From Silene latifolia (lineage: Eukaryota > Streptophyta > Magnoliopsida > Caryophyllales > Caryophyllaceae): a DNA stretch of 64,000 bases. Location: the NCBI RefSeq assembly GCF_048544455.1, contig NC_133537.1, positions 69,783,634-69,847,633 of the forward strand, in the 5' to 3' direction. A program made the position numbers and the translations under genes. The notes under the pieces are model-generated. The model was given only the letters and a program-made list of their open reading frames with translations, did not search any database and was not told the origin of the DNA. This document shows, in pieces, positions 46,901-55,968 of this stretch; within the stretch, counting starts at the first letter, position 1; every line of letters starts with the position of its first letter.

Positions 46901-47788
46901 GGTAGAATCGGATCGTAGAATCGCAAGATTCTACAAACTCACTAAATATAATTTTTTATTTGGTTAAAACATATAATTAAAAATCAAAACACTTATTTAT
47001 TAATATTTATTCATAAAATATTGGTAATTAATGATTTTAGTATCATTGTATGAACAACTTACACGAAATTTGGGTTTTACGGTGTCATTATATAAAAATA
47101 TATATTAATTTTTTTATTATGGAATCGGATCGTAGGATCGTAAAATCGTAGGATCGTTTTATGATCCCATCTCTAGAAATTTTCAAATTAATAGGATCGT
47201 AAGATTCTACAACTATGATAGAATCGTAGGATCCAGGATCGGTCAAGCATTTTTGGATCGTAATATCGTAGAATCGTTGGATCGAATCGCGATTCTGACA
47301 ACAATGCTCTTACCCATCCCAGAATTTCTCCTAGTCATAAGATCATTTGCCCCTTGGCTGTGCAGAATCAACTTGCTACAATTGATAATCTGCACAGAAG
47401 GGGCATTTGCCATGTTAACAGATGTGTGCTTTGTGAAAACAATTTAGAGACTTGTGACCATTTGTTCTTCCATTATCCTTTATCTAGAGCTGTTTGGCAA
47501 GCTTTGTTGCATTGGATGGGCATTCTTCAGCATGGGAAGGATCTTATGGAGGAACTACTCTATAGGAGCTCTTATGGAGTGAAGCATTGGAGACATGTGT
47601 GGTTTATGGTCTCTCTGGTGGTTAAGGTTCATCAACTATGGGCTGAAAGAAATAGGCGCATTTTTCAAGGGATAAAACAGCATTATAAGGGGCTTGTTCA
47701 GAAAATTAAGTACTTGGTTTCTGTCAGGATGTTCTTATGGCATTCTCATCCTGACTATAAACGTATAGTAGAAAGTCTTTGCTCTTAG
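43957..47788 (+). pseudogene. LINE ORF2: endonuclease, reverse transcriptase, zf-RVT, decayed and interrupted
   Basis: Starts at ATG 43957 (MKISSWNVRGFNCPLK). The AP-endonuclease domain shows LALLETRV and LVLGDFNIVRDP. Frame changes lie near 44565, in a T-run near 45046 and in an A-run near 46171-46178; stops lie at 44788 (TAG) and 46556 (TGA). RT spans about 45031-46227 with FRPISCCTVFYKIISKILANRL, VKVDIRKAFDSLNW, GDPLSPYLFVLGMEVLS and the catalytic FADD. After the MITE, reading resumes with a zf-RVT domain (CVLCENNLETCDHLFFHYPL) and ends at 47788. The domain set is complete; the copy cannot be active. Confidence 0.88.
46846..47306. mobile_element. 461-bp MITE in LINE ORF2 (probably Mutator-like)
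   Basis: Terminal inverted repeats ATGTTGTCAGGATCGGGATTC and, inverted from the right end, TTGTTGTCAGAATCGCGATTC bound the insert. CTCTTACCCA is duplicated at 46836-46845 and 47307-47316. Nine to ten bases suits Mutator-type insertion. The inside is AT-rich with many GGATCGTA/GAATCGTAG repeats and no gene. LINE coding is in the same frame before and after once one target copy is removed. Confidence 0.85.
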
Positions 47789-47936
47789 AATCTGGTTTGT
47801 TGTTTTGGGTTTTTCCTTCTTTGCTGGTACGAATTTGTTAGTAGCCTAATAGCTAGTGGATAGTCTTGCAAATGTATTGTAATTTCTCTCTTTTGAGTTG
47901 AAATGATAAATCTTTTGCAAAAAAAATTAAATTGAT

Positions 47937-49117
47937 AGTGTAAATCTGAACTGATGGGTAGTGTAAATGTAATTGTTAGGGTTTTAAAAAGTTAGGGTTT
48001 TCGCTGTAAGTGTAATTGTTAATGATGTAAGTGTAAATGTAAACAAATGGGTAGTATAAATGTGTAAGTCTATAAGTGTAAATGTGAACAAATGGGGAGT
48101 GTAAATGTGAGTCTGTTTATGGGGAGTGTAAATGTGAATGTGATGAAACCCAAAGTGTAAATGTGACGATAGGGGAAGTGTAAATGTAATAAAATGAAAA
48201 GTGTAAATCTGAATAAATTGCAAGTCTAAGTCTGATAAGACTATAACTGCAAATTTTAAATGTAAATGTGATCAAACCCAAAGTGTAAATCTGAACAAAT
48301 GAAAAGTGTAAATGTGAAGAATCTGAAAGTGTAAATGTGAATAAATTGGTAGTGTAAATGTGAATAAATGAAAAGTGTAAATCTGTATAAATTTGAAGTA
48401 TAAAATTGCGGAAGCTGCAAGTGTAAATGTGAACAAATGAAAAGTGTAAATCTGAACAAATGAAAAGTGTAAATCTGAACAAATGAAAAGTGTAAATGTG
48501 AAGATTCTGAAAGTGTAAATGTGAATAAGTTGGTAGTGTAAATGTGAATAAATGAAGTGTAAATGTGAATATAGGGGAAGTGTAAATGTGAAGAATCTGA
48601 AAGTGTAAATGTGAATATATTAGGAGTGTAAATGTTAATAAATGAAAAGTGTAAATCTGAATAAATTGTAAGTCTAAGTCTGATAAGACTATAACTGTAA
48701 ATTTTAAATGTAAATGTGATCAAACCCAAAGTCTAAATCTGAACAAATGAAAAGTGTAAATATGAAGAATCTAAAAGTGTAAATGTGAATAAATTGATAG
48801 TGTAAATGTGAATAAATGAAAAGTGTAAATCTGTATAAATTTGCAGAAGCTGCAAGTGTAAATCTGAACAAAATAAAGTGTAAATCTGAAAAAATGAAAA
48901 GTGTAAATGTGAAGATTCTGAAAGTGTAAATGTCAATAAGTTGGTAGTGTAAATGTGAATAAATGAAGTGTAAATGTGAATATAGGGGAAGTGTAAATGT
49001 GAAGAATCTGAAAGTGTAAATGTGAATATATTGGGAGTGTAAATGTTAATAAATGAAAAGTGTAAATGTGAATATAGGGGAAGTGTAAGTGTGATAAGAC
49101 TATAACTGTTTAATTGT
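47937..49117. repeat. Minisatellite array 1 (core AAGTGTAAATGTGA)
   Basis: About 45 units of roughly 20-26 bp. The core GTGTAAATGTGAA (sometimes GTGTAAATCTGAA) alternates with variable spacers such as TAAATGAAA, GAATCTGAA and TATAGGGGA. Higher-order repeats are present: a stretch at about 48480-48625 recurs at about 48895-49035. The stop-free minus-strand translation (HLHFSFVHIYT-like) is only a by-product. Confidence 0.9.
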
Positions 49118-49161
49118 GATAGATATTCTGTATAACTTCTATAATTTGTGACTTGATTCAG

Positions 49162-51933
49162 ATGGGTCAAGATGAAGAACAACCCGAACATGAAGAACAA
49201 CCACAAGATACCCCTACTGTTTCCATGAAGTGTCGCCCCAACAGGCTTCTCAAGCTTATTAGTAAGCTTAACAATGCTCAATGAGCATTGTCAGAGGATT
49301 GGATTTGGGGGGCCGCTTCATCTTAAACACAGAACTTTCCCGCTTTCATATGTTCCTGAATTTCTCGACGCTTTCAGTGATGGTTCTTATGTTTTCAGGG
49401 GGTCGGAGTTGAAGGAGCTTATGGTTACGAAGTATGATGTCTATGACTGTTTCAGTTACCTGTTGGTGAGAGAGAGATGGAAATATTACCCACTGGACAT
49501 ATGCTTGGTGCTGAAGATGAAAAATATAAGCGCATAAAAAATCTGTGGCGGCAAAAATTCAAAGTGAAATCAAATTCTGATTCTATTCCTTTAGGAGACG
49601 TCTTTAACCATATTGAGGCGAAGGCATTTAAAGATGGAGGGGATAAATTCTGCCGTCTGTTTGTCCTTCTTAGCATTTCATCATTCCTTGCACCGACGTT
49701 GAACAACGGTATTGAAATGAAGCTTTTGAAAGTGGTAGAAGATGTGAGTGCCATTCCGGAGTAAAACTGGTGCTCGTACGTCTTAGAATGTGTAGCTAAT
49801 GCGGCAGCCGAGTCTCGGAGCGTGCAGTCACATTTGTTTGGTTGTATCCCATTCCTTATGACCACTTATTTTCAGCAGTTTGATTTCCGCGGTAGGAGTT
49901 GCCCAGATGACCTTCCACTTATTCAACATTGGGACCTGAAGACTTTATCGAAGAGGATAAAGGATGAGCTGGACAAGGGTCCATTGAGTCGACTAACATC
50001 GTCTAAGGTGAAGTACCCCCGATGTCAAAATATGACCTCTGATGAGAAGGACACTGGCAATACGATGTTAGCCATATCTGGCGTGGCCAAGGCGCCATTG
50101 GCAAGCCCTACACCTCTCCTGATTTCATCGTCGGGTACAATACCTGATAAGAAGTTTATTCAGATTGAACTTCCACTGGTGTTGAAGATGATGATGAGTT
50201 GAAAGCTAGGGCTTTAGATGTAAGTGTTGTGTTATAAATGTTTAATTCAAGTCCTATTATTTTTAATATTTATATTTGAGCAGGTATATGTTATGTATCT
50301 GGATTTAAAAGCTATTTTGTTACCAAGTGCAGGGTGTACACGAGCTGTACTTGAAGATTCAAAGGAACGCTATGACCTTCTATGCATGGTATGCGGATGC
50401 AACAACAATGATCAAGAACTTAACAACAGGGGCTACTTCTTCAACTGGTCTTGTTCCGTCAGAAGCGATGCAAGATTTTTCAAAGGTGCAAAGTTGAAGG
50501 AATATGTTGAAGAAGTTGAAAATATAGCGTCACAAATGAAGATATCTCTTGATAAAGCTCCTTCATTGTCAGATGTTGGGAAGGTGTCCAAGAAAAAACC
50601 AAGGCAGCCAAGAAAAAAAAATAAGGTTGAAAAATTCGAGTTTACGCCTACCGTAGAGGGTGTATCACTTGCAGAAGATGCTGATTTGGTTGACAAAGAA
50701 GATGATGGGGTGGTGTCACAGATTATGGAGACCGTTGATTTTTATAACACCGCTGAACTGAATAAAGGCTGTCGACGAGAGGAAGAGGAGTGCGGGGGAT
50801 ACGAAACAGACTATGCTCAATTAACGGATCGTCATATTATAGAGATAATTTATAGCCCGACTGAAGTTTCGGAAGCCTTCATGAAGTCCTCATTAAATGG
50901 GGAGCAGAAAAGTGGTGAAGGGGAAGTGCCTGTTACTAGTGGCCCCCCTGAGGTGGCTGAACATGTTGTTGAGAAGGATGATTTAGAAGTAGCGGATAAA
51001 GTGGACGAGGATGTGGTAGTGCAGTCAACTGAAGATGGTTCATCTTCAGTTCAGTTGAAATTTATTTGGACTTCAGATATTGAGAACACGCTGCAAGGAT
51101 TGTCAGATATTGGTGACGGTGAAGGTAGGGAGGGCTGTTCACAGAGAGCTCATGATGAGTTTGTGCAGGGTACGGATATGGAGCCGTCTCAAGCAGGGGA
51201 TAATGATGACTCGCAAGAACAGGGGCCTTCCTATGAACCTGAACCACCGGTGAATGGATTAGCGCCTGGTGAGGCTGTGGATGTTAGCGGTGTTCAGGGG
51301 GCGGACCAGCCTGTTGACCAAGCCATTTTCAGTGAAACGAAGTTTTCGGGGGTTTAGTCGACCGTTGTTTTGACCGCAGACCTAAAATATGCAACTCAAG
51401 AAGAGTCGGAGATCGGTTGTGGCATAGTTAACGAGCAAGAACAAGGTCCCCCTGCGCAACCAACTTGTCCCGGCTCGGTTCAGAATGAGGTTGTGGCTAT
51501 GGATGTTGTAGAGGGAGCAGATAAAGTGAATGTTAAAGCACCCTCTTCTGAATTTAAGTTGCCTGAATTTCAGTTGACCTTTTATTCTACTGCAGAGCTA
51601 AATAAGGCATTTCAGGGGGTTCTAGGTGAGCATTTTGGAACGACTGATACGGGAGGCCCTTCTGAACCAGCAGTTTCTGCAGCTGGTCGTGAAATATATA
51701 TCCCCCAGAGTAACCTGAACCACCACCCCTTCCCATTTCATTCAGCTGAGCACCTGCAGTGCATGGATGTGGTCGCCGAGAATCTTGGTTGTACCACTGA
51801 TTGTGGGGTACCCATGCCCGAGCAGGACTTTATTACGGCAGACCTGCAGTGCAATAAGAATTTATTCAGCAATGTTTTTAGTGTGAGGAAAGACGTCATG
51901 GACTACGTCTTTAACAAATCAGAACCTTTTTGA
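49162..51933 (+). pseudogene. Ulp1-type gene, N-terminal DUF1985-like region and acidic middle
   Basis: After acceptor CTTGATTCAG, ATG 49162 opens MGQDEEQPEHEEQPQ. A 17-base palindromic insertion (49273-49289) then causes TGA and a frame change. The domain continues with GFGGPLHLKHRTFPL, ELMVTKYDVYDCF and LWRQKFKVKSN, a TAA at 49762, and HLFGCIPFLMTTYFQQFDFRG, like the DUF1985/plant-mobile region preceding Ulp1 domains in transposon proteins. A GT-AG intron is likely at about 50219-50283. The second exon holds a Lys-rich patch (KKKPRQPRKKNK, possible nuclear signal), long acidic stretches, a TAG at 51355, and ends near 51940 before a GGTGAGT donor. Function beyond the domain is unknown. Confidence 0.6.
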
Positions 51934-52041
51934 AAGGGTGAGTCCATTAACTTCGATGTCAAACATAGTAATACTGGGACCATTCTGAAGCTGTGTATAA
52001 GTCGTCGTATACATTTTTGCCTAATAAAGGGTTTTTTTTAG

Positions 52042-54066
52042 GGAATAATTGGCAGTATTATCAGAATTTTTTTTCGTGTCACGGGAAGATATGTTAACCC
52101 TCGAACCTGGACAAGAAGTTATTTCTTCTGTAATTGATTGTTGGTGCTTACTAATCAATAAGATAATGTATGACCAAACTGCACCAGTTGCATCCTCTCG
52201 TTGTTTCTTCGGGCTTAGTCACACCGTATTTTTCCTATCCTCACTTAATCCCATTTGTATAGTTTTCACTTTAATTATAACGTAAGTGTCTAAGTTTAAT
52301 AGCACTGCCCTTCGTTTGAATAGAGTGCTGCCTTGGATATTTGGAAAGCCAAGAAGAAGGGAATAGTTCTTGACAAAACAGATGAGATCTGGTCTGGGTG
52401 GGATGCTTGGATTCAATCCTATGTGTCTCCATTTCAACTTGATTCTGATATGATAAGTGTAATTGTAACAGATGGAAGTGTAGAGGGTCATTGAAAGTGT
52501 AGATATGGTCAAATTGGAAAGTATAAATGTTATCACATTGGAAGTGTAAATGTTAGCATATGGAAAGTGTAAATGTGATTATAATGAAAGTGTAAATGTG
52601 ATTAAATAGAAAGTGGAATTGTGATGATATGGAAAGTGTAAATGTGATTCTAATGAAAGCGTAAATGAGATTATAATGAAAGTATAAATGGGATTAAATA
52701 GAAAGTGTAAATGTGATATTATGTAAAGTGTAAATGTGATATTTTGTAAAGTGTAAATGTGATGATATAAAAAGTGTAAATGTGATGATATAGATAGTGT
52801 GAATACGATCCTATGCAATGTGTAAATGTGAAATATTGTGAAGTGTAAATGTGATTAAAATAGAAAGTGTAAATGTCACTATATAGAAAGTGTAAATGTG
52901 ATGATATAGATAGTGTAATGTGATCCTATGCAAAGTGTAAATGTGAAATATTGTGAAGTGTAAATGTGATTAAAATAGAAAGTGTAAATGTCACTATATA
53001 GAAAGTATAAATGTGATGATATGGATAGTGTAAATGTTATATTATGAAAAGTGTAAATGTGATCATATGCAAAGTGTAAATGTAAAATATTGTGAAGTGT
53101 AACTGTTATGGGTTTGTTCTCACATGCTCCAGGTCTTCATCCCGGTATTATCTGGCAATAATGATCATTACAGCTGTGCTTGCATAAACTTCGCATCCGA
53201 GCATATAGAGTATCTAGACAACCGTTCTTACGATGATGATTTTGAAAAGCTTCCATATTTTGGAATTGCGCGTATTGCGGTAATAACTATAAACAACATT
53301 CATAAATTACCTTTAGTGTATATGTATTCTGGAAATGTAAATGTTGTATTTAAATTGACTATTTTTTTAAATACCTTTGCTGTGTGACTTAATGGGCAAG
53401 TTTCTGGAGTCTAAAGGGATTGCCAAAGGTTCAAAGGTTGGCGGGTTTAATTTTGTCAATGTAGAATTTAAATGGCAAGGTAGGGGTTATTCGAGGTTTG
53501 ACTGCGGGGTTTACATGATGATACACATGTTGCTTTTCTATGGGAAACCTTTTGACTGTGCCCTAGGGGAGAGGGACGTTATCAACCTCATCCGGGCTGA
53601 AGTTGTGTCGATCCTGGTCCTGAGTGACCTTAACAAAGTGAGGGAAGACGTTCGGCAAAGGATATCCCAATTCAAGGCAAAGCATGCTCAAGTACTGAAT
53701 TCGGGCTCGAATGCTGCACAGAAGCGGAATCTGGACGATGAGGAAGAGATTACTTACAGTAAGCGGCCCCGTACCTCAAACCCAGCCCCTAACCGTGTAG
53801 AAGGAAGCCCCGTGGTCAAACCTGTAGCCATACCTGCGGAAAGGAGCTCTATGGTCATATCTGCAGCTGTGCAGTCTTCAGGAAGCTTACCCATGTCAGC
53901 CATAAGGAGCCGCCCTCGGGGCGGGGGGATGGTCTGGAATGCTCACTCGGTTGTGGGGCTGCTGGTACTCAGACTCTTGTTGTCTCCACCTTCTTACGGA
54001 ACAATCAAACTTTGGTCAGGGGTGTTAGATCGTATCGAAAGCATGCAGGGGACTATTGCTTCTTAG
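52042..54066 (+). pseudogene. First Ulp1-type (C48) cysteine protease domain, intron-containing
   Basis: After a TTTTTTTTAG acceptor (~52041) comes FVSREDMLTLEPGQEVISSVIDCWCLLIN. A short intron (~52222-52325) follows, then ALDIWKAKKKGIVLDKTDEIWSGWDAW. The next intron holds minisatellite array 2. The catalytic part begins near 53131: His in DHYSCACIN (codon 53166-53168), Asp in YLDN (53217-53219), Gln in WQGRG (53476-53478), Cys in FDCGVY (53503-53505). All four are present, so this domain could have been an active SUMO-type protease. A basic, Pro/Ser-rich tail (KRPRTSNPAP) runs to 54066. Exon borders are estimates. Confidence 0.7.
52455..53110. repeat. Minisatellite array 2, inside an intron of the Ulp1-type gene
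   Basis: About 28 units, mostly GAAAGTGTAAATGTGAT followed by TATATAG, ATAATG or similar. Same core and same strand as array 1 but with its own spacer variants. It ends just before the CATGCTCCAG acceptor of the catalytic exon. Confidence 0.88.
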
Positions 54067-54189
54067 ATGACCACAACTTTGAAAATTCGTTAGTATCTCT
54101 CCAATTGTTATAACGTGTGAAATTAATTACGATATTGAATTTTTAAAGAATTTCTATATTTAATTGATTACTAAACCTGGGTTTCACTG

Positions 54190-55070
54190 CAGTGAATCAA
54201 TATCTTGGTTCAGTAGGCATGCTGTACTACGTCGGTCAGACATCATGTCCATGCTTCCTGAGGTTGTAGTGTTGCCAGTTGTGATTTAGTCTTGGGCTGT
54301 GTTGCTCAACCACTTGGAGTCGGCTGAATACTTACTTCCTAGGATGGCCTTCTTTGGGTTACGTCATATGGTACGCCCCCCAAAGCCTAAAAGTCATACA
54401 TTATTTTCATGGTTATTATGTAGTCTAATCACTTCTATGAACATGAGTGTATCATGCAGCTCTTGGATATACCTGAACTAGGTTCACAGTCCAATGCCAT
54501 TAATGATCGGCTGTACCTAATTTGGGATACCTTCATCCAGGACTGATAAAACTTTCAACCTGAATGCTGAGTTTATCTTCATACCCGTCAACATTGGTGG
54601 GCACTTTGCATGCATATGTATAAATTTCAAAGCACAAACGATCGATCTCCTTGACTACCAACCTCATCCCAACTGGGACCAGTCTGAAATGTGCAAAGTT
54701 GCTCGTCTTGTTGTAAGTCTGATGCCAATAATCACTTTCGAAAAGGATGAACAATATATTGTTTATTTAATTTTACGTGCTTTCATTGCAGGCATCAGCT
54801 ATTAGCGATTATTTGGATGCCACAACCGTCGACAAGGGATACAAGATTACTAGCTTTGAGCATCGGTAAATCCCGTTCAGGCGCCAAATACCCCTTCCTA
54901 ACATAACAGAATCAGGGATATTCTGTATGATGTATATGCTGATGTACGAGGGTGAACCTTTTGAGCATCCAGACTTGGAGAGGAAGAAGAATCGACGGTA
55001 CTTGGTAGTCGAGTTAGTGGCGATCCTTGTACTAGCTGACATAAACATCAACAGAGACGTTTTCCGGTGA
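54190..55070 (+). pseudogene. Second Ulp1-type domain with Ser at the catalytic Cys position
   Basis: After a TTCACTGCAG acceptor the order of the first domain is repeated in diverged form: DIMSMLPEVVVLPVVI, a TAG, SWAVLLNHLESAEYL; then VNIGGHFACICINFKAQTIDLLDYQ (His and Asp kept) and, after an intron near 54713-54792, SAISDYLDATTVDKGY and NITESGIFCMMYMLMYEGEPF. ESGIF aligns with DCGVY of the first domain; codon 54912-54914 is TCA (Ser), so the nucleophile is lost. The Gln (RRQIPLP) is kept. Stops at 54287, 54567 and 54869 show decay. Confidence 0.6.
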
Positions 55071-55329
55071 AGGTGGATGAGTTTATAGCTGGAAAAGATG
55101 AATTATGGGGGAAGTTACAAAAGAAGCGCAAAGTGAAGAATGTTTTGGTGAAAAAGTAAACCATTTGGGGACATATTGTTTTTTTTTGTTGTTCTTGACT
55201 ATTCGTATTTTGGTTGGCAATGTTGAAACTAATGACTGTAATGCTATCGGTTTTTTGTGGACATGTCAGGCAGTTGTTATGATAATTGACAATCAATTGA
55301 AATTGAATTTTAGTTTCATTCAGATTCAA

Positions 55330-55755
55330 AGTGTAAATGTCGATATCCAAAGTGTAAATGTGACGATATTCAAAGTGTAAATGTGTCATTCACATGAAAG
55401 TGCCTTTGAGAGTGTAAATGTGATGAGATGGGAAGTGTAAATTTGATGAGGTGGGAAGTGTAAATGTTAACACACTGAAAGTGTAAATGTGTCATACGCA
55501 TGAAAGTTTCATTGAATAAGGTAGGGTTCGATTTGATTTAATAAGTTGAAATGTGACGATATCCAAAGTGTAAATGTGACGATATCCAAAGTGTAAATAT
55601 GTCATTCACATGAAAGTGCTTTTGCGAGTGTAAATGTGATGAGATGGGAAGTGTAAATGTTAACACACTGAAAGTGTAAATGTGTCATACGCATGAAAGT
55701 TTCATTGAATAAGGTAGGGTTAGATTTGATTTTATAAGTGTAAATGTTACTTGAA
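55330..55755. repeat. Minisatellite array 3, between the convergent genes
   Basis: Copies of CAAAGTGTAAATGTGACGATATC and GGGAAGTGTAAATGTTAACACACTGA. A longer unit of about 190 bp (CATTCACATGAAAGTG ... GTAGGGTT.GATTTGATT) occurs twice, from about 55385 and about 55603. Same core and strand as the other arrays. Confidence 0.85.
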
Positions 55756-55968
55756 ATAACATTATCCATTAATATAAGTTCAAGTAACATAATGTTTGGC
55801 AATCCAATAAAACAGAGACATTTTGGTCTTATGACAGTGTAACTCTGACGCAGGTGAAAGTTACGCTGCCATGAGACCAATTCCTAATCCCTCGTTCCAG
55901 TGATAGCACATCAAAGTTTAAAGTTACACATTCAAAATACAAAAGCTACATTATCACTGCTGTGACGT

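Larger units (their letters stand above)
42096..47924 (+). mobile_element. Full-length plant L1-type LINE
   Basis: A C/T-rich 5' UTR, ORF1 (DUF4283/CCHC), ORF2 (endonuclease, RT, zf-RVT), a 3' UTR and a short A-tail (47919-47926) are all present, flanked by a 12-bp duplication. It lies in the first intron of the Ulp1-type gene and is interrupted by a MITE at 46846-47306. Confidence 0.85.

Noticed and set aside
47984..49281. Long minus-strand open frames encoding Thr/Leu/His/Phe repeats (HLHFSFVHIYT-like) across the minisatellite, and similar at 52579-52818
   Set aside because: The repeat unit happens to lack stops on that strand; units vary in length and shift frame, and there is no start context. 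They are translation of a DNA minisatellite.
47937..53110. CRISPR-like look of a constant repeat with variable spacers
   Set aside because: The spacers are short, uneven and themselves repeated; the DNA is plant nuclear with introns and retrotransposons; no Cas gene.
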